Source of the DNA: UBA1181 sp045617845
GTDB taxonomy: Bacteria > Bacteroidota > Bacteroidia > Bacteroidales > Paludibacteraceae
Direction of reading: 5' to 3'
Assembly (NCBI GenBank): GCA_045617845.1
Contig: JAZLJL010000098.1
Span: 30,069-94,068 of the forward strand
DNA length: 64,000 nt
Made by a program: the position numbers and the translations under genes. Shown piece after piece: positions 8,829 through 18,407 of the stretch; the stretch's first letter is position 1, and each line of letters opens with the position of its first letter. The notes under the pieces are model-generated. The model was not told the origin of the DNA. It saw only the letters and a list, made by a program, of their open reading frames with translations, and ran no database searches.

Positions 8829-9572
8829 TTAATTGGCTAATGTCCTTTTGTCTATAAATTCTTGGAAGGAGTCCTTGTAGGAATCCGAAATAGGAATGTA
8901 TGTCTTCCCAAATATGATTCGGTTACGTTCAACCTCCTTTATTTTGCTGGCGTGAACAATGTAGGAACGATGCACGCGCAAGAATTCCTGTGCTGGCAGA
9001 GTTGTCTCTAATGATTTCATGCTCATGAGCGATAGGATAGGGTATTGTTGGTCTTCCAGGAATATTTTGACGTAATCCTTCATGCCTTCAATGTAGAGGA
9101 TTTTTCCCAGCTCGACTTGAACCAATTTGTAGTCGGTTTTTACGAAAATTGTTTTCTTTGCCTCTTCTTGTGTTTGCTCGATAGGTGCAGCCGGCTTTTG
9201 AGTGTTTGCTACCATTTCGAACCAGTTTACAGCTTTGTTGGCTGCTTGGAGGAAGTCGTTGTAACTGATTGGCTTTAGGAGGTAGTCCAACGCATTCACC
9301 TTAAATCCGTCGACAGCGTACTGTTGGAAGGCTGTGGTGAAAATAACTTTGGTTTTATCTCCGATAAGCCTGGAAAACTCTAATCCGTTCATTTCCGGCA
9401 TTTGGATATCCAAAAACATTAGGTCTGGGGCGCTCTCTGAAAAGATTTTTGATGCTTCGACCGCACTTGAATAACTTCCCACCAAATTTAGGAAAGGGGT
9501 CTTTTTCACATAAGATTCGATTAGACCTAAAGCCAATGGCTCGTCATCTACGACAATGCAATTTAGTGTCAT
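8829..9572 (-). CDS. LytTR-family response regulator
   Basis: Residues 1-120 form a receiver domain: the acidic pair in VVDDEPLA, the phospho-acceptor in LMFLDIQMPEMNG, and the lysine in YLLKPI. Residues about 145-245 form a LytTR DNA-binding domain (FVKTDYKLVQVELGKILYIE and FLRVHRSYIVHASKI). This is the LytR/AlgR type that works with LytS-like kinases. The paired kinase gene lies 5 nt upstream in the same transcript. Targets cannot be read from the sequence; the divergent polysaccharide region begins about 4 kb away and is a possible target only by proximity. Confidence 0.94.
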   Translation of the reverse strand: MTLNCIVVDDEPLALGLIESYVKKTPFLNLVGSYSSAVEASKIFSESAPDLMFLDIQMPEMNGLEFSRLIGDKTKVIFTTAFQQYAVDGFKVNALDYLLKPISYNDFLQAANKAVNWFEMVANTQKPAAPIEQTQEEAKKTIFVKTDYKLVQVELGKILYIEGMKDYVKIFLEDQQYPILSLMSMKSLETTLPAQEFLRVHRSYIVHASKIKEVERNRIIFGKTYIPISDSYKDSFQEFIDKRTLAN

Positions 9573-9577
9573 ATTCC

Positions 9578-10768
9578 TTAGTCCTTTTTTGCGTTAATGA
9601 TTAAAATTGAATGATATGTATCTCCCTCGACTCCATATTCAAATGTGTGGGAATCAGGGTAAATGAGTTCTAGCCTTCTCTTGGTGTTTCCCATTCCGAT
9701 GCCGGATCCGCTCTTGTCGTGCTCTTCCGATTTGGGAAAGTAGCTGTTGCGAAGTTCGCAACGTACCGTGTTTTCTTCCGTTTGCTCGATTGAGAAGTGG
9801 ATGAATGAGGGTTGGTTGTTGGTCACACCATGTTTGAACGCATTTTCGATTAGCGAGATGAATAATAGTGGAGCGATTGGCATGGTGGGGTTCAATGTTA
9901 TGTCCGTGGTGATTTTCACATCCACCAATTTCGTTAGCCTTAAACGCATTAGGTCCACGTAGTTGTTTATGAAATCTATCTCTTTTTGGATCGGAACGTA
10001 TTTCTGTCCATCGTCGTACAAGACGTACCTAAGCATTTTGCTTAGCTCCATGACAGCTTCTTGTGATTTCTCCGGACTGATGGCTATCAATGCGTAGATG
10101 TTGTTAAGCGTGTTGAAAAGGAAATGCGGGTTGATTTGGCTCTTGAGGTTTTTGAGTTCCGCCTCCACTTTTTGTTTCTCCTCTTCCTGACGCTGTTCTT
10201 CAGCCTGGAACCATCTCGAGGTCGTTTTGATGGCTACGGCGATTCCTGCGATGCAGATAAAAGAGAATATGTCGGATACGATATGCCACCATCTGAAACG
10301 CATCTTGTCCTGTTGCTTTCTCTTGGTCATGTTAGGCTTGGTCACAACGATTTCGTCTTGGCTGATCACGGTGATCGGGTCCGCATTCTGTTGCTTCAAT
10401 GATTCGACCTCTTTCTCTAATTCATCGATTTTCTCCATTAAGACGACACTTCTAGGTGGTATGTATGGAGTCAAATGGTATAGCCAAAGATAATTGAATC
10501 CGCATAGGAAGATGATTAAGCAAGCATTATGCGCTATGTAGCTTTTTAGGCGGTTGGCGAAAAGGTATTTGCCTATGAGTAAGCAATAGTTTAAATAAAA
10601 TATGATGACGAACGAAATCGGTGTGATTATGTATTTTAGGTAGTTCGTCCAAAGGTTTTCGTCACTTCTGAAGAAAAAGAAGATCGGAACCAAAAATATC
10701 ACTAACCAAGCAATGATGTGAATCGAGATTAGTATGTTCTTCTTGAATGGATGAATGGTGTTATTCAT
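9578..10768 (-). CDS. LytS/YehU-type sensor histidine kinase
   Basis: The protein has 396 residues. Four hydrophobic segments lie in the first half: three near residues 10-30, 40-65 and 80-105, and one near 165-185. A short coiled stretch follows. The kinase core carries SQINPHFLFNTLNNIYAL, where His is the phosphorylation site of the His_kinase family PF06580, then LRYVLYDD and an ATPase region with LIENAFKHGV and GSGIGMGNTKRRL. It pairs with the LytTR regulator directly downstream. Its gene overlaps the end of the upstream nuclease gene by 8 nt, showing translational coupling. Confidence 0.93.
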   Translation of the reverse strand: MNNTIHPFKKNILISIHIIAWLVIFLVPIFFFFRSDENLWTNYLKYIITPISFVIIFYLNYCLLIGKYLFANRLKSYIAHNACLIIFLCGFNYLWLYHLTPYIPPRSVVLMEKIDELEKEVESLKQQNADPITVISQDEIVVTKPNMTKRKQQDKMRFRWWHIVSDIFSFICIAGIAVAIKTTSRWFQAEEQRQEEEKQKVEAELKNLKSQINPHFLFNTLNNIYALIAISPEKSQEAVMELSKMLRYVLYDDGQKYVPIQKEIDFINNYVDLMRLRLTKLVDVKITTDITLNPTMPIAPLLFISLIENAFKHGVTNNQPSFIHFSIEQTEENTVRCELRNSYFPKSEEHDKSGSGIGMGNTKRRLELIYPDSHTFEYGVEGDTYHSILIINAKKD

Positions 10769-11813
10769 GGTGGATAATATTTAAATCTAAAATGATTGGT
10801 AAATGATCGCTATAGCCGTATGCGTAGAATGTTCCCATAAAAGATCTTTTGGGCGCTTTCCCTGTTTTGTCTTCTTTCAACAAAAAATCTTCCGCGCAAA
10901 TTTTCACTTTCCCGGTTGTTGTGTTCAGCCCGTTTCTGCCATTCAGCATGGAACCAGAGACGATGAATTGGTCTAGGATGCCCCATTCGCCGCCAAATTT
11001 GTGGCTGCCCATGTCGCCCTTCCCGACAAATTGTTCACATAAATTGTATAGTTTCCCAGGAGAATGGATTGTCTCCGGATTTTCCGCCCCAAGGTGTTTT
11101 TTTATGCTTGGGTTATATGGATAATCGTTGAAATCTCCCATGATGATGATGTTGCAGTTGGGGTTTCTAAAAAAGAGACTGTCGGTGAAGGAACGCAATG
11201 TTTGCGCCGCTTTGATCCTTTTGTGTTCCGATTCTAGTTCGCCACCGTAGCGTGATGGCCAATGGTTGACGAAGAGGTGGAGCGTGTCTCCGTTGCTGAG
11301 CGTTCCTGTTGCATGAAGTATGTCGCGCGTTGGTCTGTCTCCCTCGATTTCTATATGGATGAAATCTTCTTGGATGAGCTTGAATCGTGATGGCTGGTAG
11401 GCTAGCGCCACGTCGACTCCTCTTTGGTCGGGAGAGTCTTTGTGTACAAATTGGTAGCCACAGGTTTTCAGTTGTGTGTGTTGTAGTAAGTCCGTCAACA
11501 CTTTTTTGTTCTCCACTTCGCAAAGACCAATGATGACGGGCTTTTCCCATTCACCTGCCGCAGTGATGGCTCTGGATATGTTATTCAGTTTATTCTTGTA
11601 TTTCCCTTCCGTCCATTGGTGGTCGCCTTCGGGTGTGAATGATTCGTCGTCTGTCAGAGAGTCGTTTTCGCAATCGAATAGGTTTTCTACATTGTAACTT
11701 ACTATTCGTATCGTTTCGATAGATTGGGCTAGGGAGAGACCACATGTGTTTGCTGCCGCGATAAAGAAGCAAATGATGATGCGACGAATGTTTTGAAGAC
11801 ACATGTGTTTCAT
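10761..11813 (-). CDS. Exported endonuclease/exonuclease/phosphatase-family protein
   Basis: After a signal peptide (residues 1-30, ending near GLSLAQS) the 350-residue protein shows the EEP fold: IRIVSYNVENLF, IIGLCEVENKKVL with the metal-binding Glu, NHWPSRYGG, IIMGDFNDYPYN and YSDHLPIILDL with the catalytic His. Members hydrolyse phosphodiester or phosphate esters, including nucleic acids. Export suggests action on extracytoplasmic DNA or another phosphate ester. The gene lies 6 nt after the beta-helix lipoprotein gene and overlaps the kinase gene, so all four genes up to the regulator appear to be one transcript. Confidence 0.9.
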   Translation of the reverse strand: MKHMCLQNIRRIIICFFIAAANTCGLSLAQSIETIRIVSYNVENLFDCENDSLTDDESFTPEGDHQWTEGKYKNKLNNISRAITAAGEWEKPVIIGLCEVENKKVLTDLLQHTQLKTCGYQFVHKDSPDQRGVDVALAYQPSRFKLIQEDFIHIEIEGDRPTRDILHATGTLSNGDTLHLFVNHWPSRYGGELESEHKRIKAAQTLRSFTDSLFFRNPNCNIIIMGDFNDYPYNPSIKKHLGAENPETIHSPGKLYNLCEQFVGKGDMGSHKFGGEWGILDQFIVSGSMLNGRNGLNTTTGKVKICAEDFLLKEDKTGKAPKRSFMGTFYAYGYSDHLPIILDLNIIHHE

Positions 11814-11819
11814 CTTGCC

Positions 11820-13340
11820 TTATTCTTTGGTTTCTTTTTCGTCGTTCCCTTCATCCGTTGCGGATTTTACTACAATTTGCAACGCACCTAGGTCGGGAGC
11901 CGCCTCAATATTCCTTATTACTCCGTCTTTGTCCGCTTTGATGTTCTCGTTTATAAGGACAAGGGCAAGGTCTCCTCTCTCTTTGCACGGAGAATCTTCG
12001 CTTAAGTGGTAATCGAAGAGTAGTTTATCCTTATCTATAAGTTGGAAACGAGGAGTTTTATTCCGTATGATGACATTGAAATGGTTTTCGTCATTTGCGA
12101 TTTCCTCTTCGGTCAATTTTGTGAAAAGAAGGCAATGGTCGAATTTGTAGTCTAGACTATCATTTTTATCGAATGTTTCGATGTATAACTCGTTCCATAA
12201 ATCCGGGTTGTAGCGGTAGGCGGAAGTGTCTCCTGATACGATACAATTGTTGAAGTTCGCTTTGAAAGGTAGAGGTGCGGTCTTTGTTTTGTTTGACATT
12301 GTGACCGCACATGTATAATTTCCGATGCCCTTGTTGTTAGAATCCATTGTGCAATGGTCAAAACGATATTGCCCACCCCAAAGGAATACACAATTTTCTG
12401 TGCCATTTGTGAATATGGAATTGTATGCGTATACGGAAGCGTTGTACCCATACAGGCATGAAGCGAGAACGTTATGGATTTGGCTATTGGCGATGGTAAG
12501 TCGATATTCATTATCTACGATTTCAGAAGAGTCTATTTTAATTCCGAATGCGCCGCTTCGAATAAATGCATGGTTGATTATATTGTTAGAACTGGATGAC
12601 GTGAACTCAATGCCTCCCCATTGGTTATAGATTTGGTCGTAAAGAACGTCACTGGCGAAATAATCCGTACGGTCTGTCCGCATGACGATTTCCTTGCCTT
12701 CCGTTCCGTTCATGACTAAAGATCCCTTGACGAGTACGGTGGCATTCTTTTTCATGTACAATGTTGTACCCTCGGCGATTGTGAGTGTGGCAGTGGAATC
12801 CACTATCAGCGAATCGTAGATCAAATATGGCTTGTCGTTAGCCCACGAAGTGTTTTCTGTTATATGGACTGGCTCCTTTTTGTGGTACGCATCCTGTCCG
12901 AATGCTTGTAGAACGATGGTCTGGCAGTTGCCGTTATAGATGAAATTTAGTTTGTCCTCGATGATAATCGGTAATTTTTCTCCGCTTTCCGCCGCTATGA
13001 TTTTGACAAATACGAATATGCTGTCACCTGCCAAAATTTCAACGTCGGAGAACGAAGTGCCAGATTTCCCATTAACGTTTACCTTAAAATAATTCTTTTC
13101 TGATAGAAGTGTGATGGAAGATATTTTAATGTTTACCTGTTCCTTATTATAAATTTTGAATATTGCTGTAGGACTTATTGTTTGTGTCAGGATCGTGTCG
13201 AATAGAATCGAATCGCACATCGTCAGTTTATAGTCCGAATTTGTCGTGAAATCATCTTTGCAACTTTGGGAGATGCAGGCAAAGATAACGCTGGTTAAGA
13301 TGATAATAGTACGGAATATTGAAATACAATATTTTTTCAT
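11820..13340 (-). CDS. Lipoprotein with a right-handed beta-helix fold
   Basis: The signal peptide with lipobox (IFACISQSC, Cys at about residue 27) indicates a lipid-anchored envelope protein of 506 residues. The first third resembles a beta-sandwich region; from about residue 165 there are repeated short strands typical of a parallel beta-helix (LTIAEGTTLYMKKNATVLV, IEFTSSSSNNIINHAFIRS, CLYGYNASVYAYNSIF). Such proteins in Bacteroidetes are uncharacterised and may bind glycans. It is the first gene of the leftward series. A -7 element (TAATTTTG read on the minus strand, 13362-13369) sits just upstream without a clear -33 element. Confidence 0.8.
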   Translation of the reverse strand: MKKYCISIFRTIIILTSVIFACISQSCKDDFTTNSDYKLTMCDSILFDTILTQTISPTAIFKIYNKEQVNIKISSITLLSEKNYFKVNVNGKSGTSFSDVEILAGDSIFVFVKIIAAESGEKLPIIIEDKLNFIYNGNCQTIVLQAFGQDAYHKKEPVHITENTSWANDKPYLIYDSLIVDSTATLTIAEGTTLYMKKNATVLVKGSLVMNGTEGKEIVMRTDRTDYFASDVLYDQIYNQWGGIEFTSSSSNNIINHAFIRSGAFGIKIDSSEIVDNEYRLTIANSQIHNVLASCLYGYNASVYAYNSIFTNGTENCVFLWGGQYRFDHCTMDSNNKGIGNYTCAVTMSNKTKTAPLPFKANFNNCIVSGDTSAYRYNPDLWNELYIETFDKNDSLDYKFDHCLLFTKLTEEEIANDENHFNVIIRNKTPRFQLIDKDKLLFDYHLSEDSPCKERGDLALVLINENIKADKDGVIRNIEAAPDLGALQIVVKSATDEGNDEKETKE

Positions 13341-13682
13341 TGCTTATTATTTATAAGACTTCAAAATTAGTATAAAAAAATGAATACGCTGACACTTTTG
13401 TGAAAAAACGCATTGTTAAATTGTCATAAATTCTATATTGATTTAAATCTGAATGTTACGTCTGTTTTTGTAGATGGAAAACAAAAAATATAGATGAAAT
13501 AGTTGTGATGTTTCTGATAAAGTTATTGTCGGGTTTGTAATTTACTATGTATCAATGTTTAATTTTTCGAATTTGACAATAAAGATTATTTTGCTTGATT
13601 TTTTTTATTTTCTGTGTTTTTATTGAATTTTTTCACTATTTTTGTAGTCAGTTTAGGATTGTGTATGTCTTTACAACAGTCT

Positions 13683-13800
13683 CAAGGTTACGGATATTTG
13701 GTGTGCGTGGTCGTGCATCAGCCGAGTTCCGAAGTGTTTACTTTTAAAGGGTAGATGTGAGCGGACAACCTTGTAATGCCCGCATTTACATTTTTGCGGG
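13683..13800 (+). other. Folded stretch in the 608-nt divergent gap before the polysaccharide region
   Basis: CAAGGTT at 13683-13689 can pair with AACCTTG at 13767-13773, closing a loop of about 77 nt. It is followed by a perfect hairpin with CCCGCA at 13779-13784 and TGCGGG at 13795-13800. A possible -7 element, TATTTTTG at 13637-13644, precedes it but lacks a good -33 element. It could be a leader RNA. The part of the gap nearest the leftward gene (13341-13620) is AT-rich with no further feature that I can support. Confidence 0.35.
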
Positions 13801-13871
13801 GAGAGATTGGTATATGCTTTCCTTTATTAATAATCGTTGGAAAACTATAAAATTAGGTTCATGTTTAATAT

Positions 13872-13903
13872 TTTGTGTGTCTGATATTTATAGTATATGT
13901 TTG
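13872..13903 (+). promoter_or_regulatory. Near-consensus promoter of polysaccharide block 1
   Basis: TTTG at 13872-13875, a 20-nt spacer and TATGTTTG at 13896-13903 match the Bacteroidetes -33/-7 consensus. The start would be near 13910, about 40 nt before the wecA-like ATG at 13949. A small hairpin (CGCAA 13906-13910, TTGCG 13915-13919) followed by a T-rich run lies at the predicted start and might act as an early pause or terminator. Confidence 0.65.
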
Positions 13904-13948
13904 ACCGCAATGATTTGCGTTTTTATTCTTTGATTATTACATTTCATT

Positions 13949-15097
13949 ATGTCTGATTTTTTTTGTTCCATGTCGGATACCACATGTTGGCTACTGGTCA
14001 TGGCGTCGGCATTGATAATATCTATTGTGGCTGCCGGTGTGTTGATTCCTCAAATCCTTTTAATTGCGTTCAGAAAGAAGTTGTTTGATGAACCGGACGA
14101 GAGGAAAATCCATCATTCCACGGTTCCAAGATTGGGAGGGTTGGCATTCGAACCGGTCATCATATTTTCGATATGTATTCTTTTGGTATTTGATGTCCAC
14201 GCTTTGCGTTTCGATTTGATGACGGAGTTGGGTAACCATGTTTTATGCCTTTCCGTATGTCTATGCTCTCTTATTTTGTTGTATTTGGTCGGTATTGCAG
14301 ACGATTTAATCGGCGTAAAATACAGCGCGAAGTTTGTTATACAGGTATGTTGCGGATTTCTGTTCCTTTTCGGTGGGTTGTACATATCCAATTTATACGG
14401 TTTGTTCTCCTTTGAAAGATTACCGTCTTTCGTTTTCTGGCCTTTGTCGGTTATATTAGTGGTATTCATCATAAATGCGATGAATTTGATTGATGGTATA
14501 GACGGCTTAGCTTCTGGCTTGAGCGCCGTCGCGTTAGGTTATTATGGTTGTGTGTTCTTTGAAATAAAAGAGTATACTTTCGCTTTGGTCGCTTTTTCGA
14601 CCTTAGGTACGGTTATTCCGTTCTTTTACTATAATGTATTCGGGAACGCCGAAAAGCAACAGAAAATATTTATGGGTGATACTGGATCGTTGACCATTGG
14701 CCTCATCTTATGTTTCCTTAGTTTTAGGATGGCGAACGAGGAGATTTCTCAAACGCACACGTGCCTCTCCAAAGTCCATCCATTGTTTTTGGCCTTTTGT
14801 CCGTTGCTTGTCCCGTGTATGGACGTGGTGAGGGTTTTCATCCACCGTATAAAAAAAGGCAATAGCCCATTTTTACCGGACAAAAGCCACATACACCATA
14901 AGTTGTTGGCTCTCGGCATGAACCAACATTCCGCAATGATAACGATATTGATTTCTTCGTCGTTTTTCATTGTCGCGTGCTTGATATTGTCTAAGATTAT
15001 TGAGTCGACCGTATTGTTCCTAGGGTGTATCGCCTTGTTCACGGGATTGAATATTTGGTTGACACACATGATTGAGAAAAAAGAACTTAAAAAATAA
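13949..15097 (+). CDS. WecA/MraY-family undecaprenyl-phosphate sugar-1-phosphate transferase, copy 1
   Basis: This 382-residue, multi-span membrane protein (about 10-11 hydrophobic segments) transfers a HexNAc-1-phosphate, probably GlcNAc-1-P, from UDP to undecaprenyl phosphate and so starts repeat-unit assembly. Family motifs are plain: DEPDERKIHHSTVPRLGG near residue 47, GIADDLIGVKYSAKF, NAMNLIDGIDGLASG near residue 176, MGDTGSL, and the C-terminal HIHHKLL motif. It is the first gene of block 1 and lies 17 nt before wza. Copy 2 at 28430 is nearly the same protein with many silent differences. The exact sugar cannot be told from sequence. Confidence 0.93.
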   Translation: MSDFFCSMSDTTCWLLVMASALIISIVAAGVLIPQILLIAFRKKLFDEPDERKIHHSTVPRLGGLAFEPVIIFSICILLVFDVHALRFDLMTELGNHVLCLSVCLCSLILLYLVGIADDLIGVKYSAKFVIQVCCGFLFLFGGLYISNLYGLFSFERLPSFVFWPLSVILVVFIINAMNLIDGIDGLASGLSAVALGYYGCVFFEIKEYTFALVAFSTLGTVIPFFYYNVFGNAEKQQKIFMGDTGSLTIGLILCFLSFRMANEEISQTHTCLSKVHPLFLAFCPLLVPCMDVVRVFIHRIKKGNSPFLPDKSHIHHKLLALGMNQHSAMITILISSSFFIVACLILSKIIESTVLFLGCIALFTGLNIWLTHMIEKKELKK

Positions 15098-15114
15098 ATA
15101 ACAAATTGAAAATA

Positions 15115-15933
15115 ATGAAAGGCAAATTATTGTTTATCGCAGCGCTTTCTTGTGTGCTGTTCAGTTCTTGCTCTTCGTACAAGAAGATTCCGTATTTTCA
15201 GGATGCGGATCGTATCAAAGGCATCAACACATCCTCTGTACAAGAGATTACTCTTCGTCCAAAGGATAGGATTTCTATCGTCGTAAACTGTAAAGATCCT
15301 CAGTTGTCTGCCTTGTTCAACCTTCCATATGTCACTCAGCGTGTGGTGAGTACGGGTGCCCGTAACACTTTATTCGGAGAGGAGACCAGTGCGGTTTCCG
15401 GTTATACCGTAGATAGCGAGGGTAATATCGACTTCCCTACGATTGGTAAGATAAACGTCGCTGGTTTGTCGCGTAGTGAGTTGTCTACCTTGATTAAAGA
15501 TGAAATCGAGACGAGGAACCAAGCCAAAGATCCTGTCATTACCGTCGATTTCCTTAATTTAAGCGTGACGATCATGGGTGAGGTGACAAATCCTGGAATC
15601 TATCGTATTTATAAAGATAACATGACTTTGTTGGAGGCGATCAGCTCTGCGGGTGATGTTACGATCCAAGGTAAACGCGAGAACGTATTGGTCCTTAGAA
15701 TGGAGGAGGGGAAACAAAAGACTTACCGCGTCAATCTGACTTCTTTACAGAACGTCGTCCAATCTCCTGTATTCTATCTGCAACAGGATGATATCATATA
15801 TGTGGAACCTAATAAGATGAAGGCAAAACAGTCTACTGTAAACGGTAATGACGTGCGTTCTACATCTTTCTGGATCTCTTTGTCTTCGTTGGCGACTACC
15901 ATCGTCGCTTTAGTGTTGAACAATAATAAATAA
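15115..15933 (+). CDS. Wza-like polysaccharide export lipoprotein, copy 1
   Basis: The frame can be opened at a TTG at 15106, but ATG 15115 matches the start of copy 2 and begins the signal peptide MKGKLLFIAALSCVLFSSC, giving a lipidated Cys. The mature part has a Poly_export domain (LRPKDRISIVVNCKDPQLSA, GYTVDSEGNIDFPTIGKI) and SLBB-like repeats (VTIMGEVTNPGIYRI and LLEAISSAGDVTIQGKRE). A hydrophobic C-terminal helix (about 250-268) fits the outer-membrane pore helix. It should form the outer-membrane channel for the polymer, working with Wzc encoded 14 nt downstream. Confidence 0.94.
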   Translation: MKGKLLFIAALSCVLFSSCSSYKKIPYFQDADRIKGINTSSVQEITLRPKDRISIVVNCKDPQLSALFNLPYVTQRVVSTGARNTLFGEETSAVSGYTVDSEGNIDFPTIGKINVAGLSRSELSTLIKDEIETRNQAKDPVITVDFLNLSVTIMGEVTNPGIYRIYKDNMTLLEAISSAGDVTIQGKRENVLVLRMEEGKQKTYRVNLTSLQNVVQSPVFYLQQDDIIYVEPNKMKAKQSTVNGNDVRSTSFWISLSSLATTIVALVLNNNK

Positions 15934-15947
15934 TAATCATAATTTTT

Positions 15948-18338
15948 ATGGAAGAAACGAAAAAAAACGGCGGTAGCCAATCGGAAGATTTCATCGAGTT
16001 AGGTGAATTGATTCTGTTGTGTGTCCGGAAATGGTATTGGTTCGCAATCTCCTTTGCCATTGTGTTGACATTAGCCACCTTTTACATTCTGAAAACGCCA
16101 GAGTCCTATACGCGTACGGCGGAAGTGCAGATTAAATCGGAGGCTAAGAACGGACCTAGTATGAATATCCAAAACGCATTCAACGACATGGGTGGCATGT
16201 TCGCCATGAACACGAACGTCAATAATGAATTGCGTGCTTTGTTGTCCGCAGATGTGATGTTTGAGGTCGTGAAACGATTACATCTGGATGTGAATTATTC
16301 AGTTGATGGTAGTTTCCATGAAAACGTGTTATATGGGTCGAACCTCCCTGTGACCGTCACTTTCTTCGGACTTACAGATTATGATAATGTAAGTTGTGAA
16401 GTTTCTTTGGGTGACTCAGCCGCATCAAAGGATTTTTTTACAATCAACAAATTCTCTAACGGCCAGGTCAAAGATATTATTGAACCTACCATTGGTTCCA
16501 TCGGTGACACTGTCGACACTCCTATTGGTCGTATGCTCGTTGAACGTAATTATAGGTTCTCTGGCAGTTATGTGAACAAGATAAAAGTGACTCGTCTAAA
16601 TATGTTCACATCCCAAGAGATTTGGTCTGGTTCGTTGAATGTGACCCAAGACGACGAAAAGGCTGATGTCATCACGCTTGAAGTTAAGGATGTCTCTATC
16701 CAACGTGCTGATGACATTTTGGATATGTTGATCAAGGTTTATAACGAGAATTGGATTTCTGATAAGAACCAAATCGCTGATGGTACTTCAATGTTCATTA
16801 ACGAACGTTTGAATATCATCGAAAATGAGTTGTCTTCCGTTGATAACGACATCTCTTCCTATAAAAGTAAGATGCTCTTGCCTGACGTCAAGGCTGTGGC
16901 GGAAATGTCAATGCAGGAGAACGCTAATATTTCCAACCAATTGCGTGATCTCAACGCTCAATTGTACATGACTAACTATATCAGGGATTATCTTTCTGTA
17001 CAAAAGAACCAAACTAAGGTTTTGCCTGTGAGCTCCGGTTTGCAGAACGCTAATATCGAGGCTCAAATCTCTGAGTATAACGAAAAGATGTTACAACGTA
17101 ATCGTTTGGAATCTAATAGTAGTTCCGAGAACGAGTTGGTGAAACAAATGGATAATGACTTGGGGTCTATGCGTAGTGCCATCTTGGTTTCCATTGACAA
17201 CCAAATCGCCGCTATCGATAACCAAATCAGAAACTTGAAACGAAGCGAACAACAGGCTTTGTCCCGAATTTCTTCGAACCCTAAACAAGCGGAGATGTTG
17301 TTGTCTGCTGAACGTCAACAAGCCGTAAAAGAGGCTTTGTATTTGTTCCTCCTCCAAAAACGTGAGGAAAACGAATTGTCCCAATCTTTTACAGCATATA
17401 ATACCCGTGTGATTAAACGTCCTGGTGGTAGCATGCTCCCTGACGCTCCTAAGAAAAGCAATATTCTTTTGGTTGCTTTCGCTATCGGTCTGATCGTTCC
17501 TATCGCTTTGATTTACGTTAAGGAGACTTTGAATACGACGCTCCGTGGCAAGAAGGATTTGGAGCACGTTCCTGTTCCTTTATTGGGCGAAATTCCGTTG
17601 TCTCAATTGCCTAAGAAGTGGTGGCAGTTCTGGAGAAAGGATCAGAAAGTGCAGGATGCGGTTGTGGAACATGGTAACCGTAATGCGATTAATGAGGCCT
17701 TCCGTATTTTGCGTACCAACCTCGAATTCATGGTGAATAAAGATAGCAATGTGATGTTGTTCACTTCCTATAATGCTGGAAGTGGTAAGAGCTTCCTTTG
17801 CGTCAACACTGCCTTGAGTTTGGCTATCAAAGAAAAGAAGGTACTTGTCATCGATGGTGATATGCGTCATGCCACGTTGTCAAAATGGGCTAATAGCCCT
17901 AATATAGGTCTAAGCACGTTCCTTAGTGGAAAGGTTAACTCTATTGATGAGGTCCTTGTCAAGAGTGTCGCTGGAAATGTTGGCTTGGATATGATTCCTG
18001 TCGGCGCAATTCCACCGAACCCATCAGAATTGATTGGTAGTGATTTGTTGAGTGAGTCCATCAATAAATTGAAAGGTCAATATGATTACGTGTTCATCGA
18101 TTGTCCTCCTATTGATGTTGTGGCTGATGCGCAAATCGTCGCTAATTTCGCTGATAGAACATTGTTCGTTGTTCGTACTGGTCTTTTGGAACGTTCTATG
18201 CTGGACGATTTGACTGATTTGTACAACGAAAAGCGTTTCAAGAATATGACTTTGATCCTTAATGGTACCAAGATGGAGAAAGGCAAATATTCTTATCGTA
18301 ATGGTTACTATAGCGGTGATTATTATTCTTATAGTTGA
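15948..18338 (+). CDS. Wzc-like polysaccharide co-polymerase and tyrosine autokinase, copy 1
   Basis: The protein has 796 residues. An N-terminal Wzz domain has a membrane segment at about 28-48, followed by a long periplasmic helical region, a second membrane segment at about 502-522, and a cytoplasmic BY-kinase domain. The kinase has Walker A (NAGSGKS, near 608), Walker A' (VLVIDGDMRHATLS) and Walker B (YVFIDCPPIDVVADAQ, near 712). The tail carries a tyrosine cluster (KYSYRNGYYSGDYYSYS), the autophosphorylation site. It controls chain length and export together with Wza. The CpsB-type phosphatase that would reverse its phosphorylation is the next gene. Confidence 0.95.
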   Translation: MEETKKNGGSQSEDFIELGELILLCVRKWYWFAISFAIVLTLATFYILKTPESYTRTAEVQIKSEAKNGPSMNIQNAFNDMGGMFAMNTNVNNELRALLSADVMFEVVKRLHLDVNYSVDGSFHENVLYGSNLPVTVTFFGLTDYDNVSCEVSLGDSAASKDFFTINKFSNGQVKDIIEPTIGSIGDTVDTPIGRMLVERNYRFSGSYVNKIKVTRLNMFTSQEIWSGSLNVTQDDEKADVITLEVKDVSIQRADDILDMLIKVYNENWISDKNQIADGTSMFINERLNIIENELSSVDNDISSYKSKMLLPDVKAVAEMSMQENANISNQLRDLNAQLYMTNYIRDYLSVQKNQTKVLPVSSGLQNANIEAQISEYNEKMLQRNRLESNSSSENELVKQMDNDLGSMRSAILVSIDNQIAAIDNQIRNLKRSEQQALSRISSNPKQAEMLLSAERQQAVKEALYLFLLQKREENELSQSFTAYNTRVIKRPGGSMLPDAPKKSNILLVAFAIGLIVPIALIYVKETLNTTLRGKKDLEHVPVPLLGEIPLSQLPKKWWQFWRKDQKVQDAVVEHGNRNAINEAFRILRTNLEFMVNKDSNVMLFTSYNAGSGKSFLCVNTALSLAIKEKKVLVIDGDMRHATLSKWANSPNIGLSTFLSGKVNSIDEVLVKSVAGNVGLDMIPVGAIPPNPSELIGSDLLSESINKLKGQYDYVFIDCPPIDVVADAQIVANFADRTLFVVRTGLLERSMLDDLTDLYNEKRFKNMTLILNGTKMEKGKYSYRNGYYSGDYYSYS

Positions 18339-18347
18339 TATTTTGAC

Positions 18348-18380
18348 GGGATGTCCGGATGTCCATCACCTGGACATCCC
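18348..18380 (+). other. Hairpin with a duplicated left arm between wzc and the phosphatase gene
   Basis: GGGATGTCC at 18348-18356 pairs perfectly with GGACATCCC at 18372-18380. The loop contains a second copy of GGATGTCC (18357-18364), so two left arms compete for one right arm. A T-rich tract follows only after 18 nt, so this is not a standard terminator. It may tune expression of the downstream phosphatase relative to wzc. Confidence 0.6.
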
Positions 18381-18407
18381 TCTAAATTTCTAATCTGATT
18401 TTTTATA

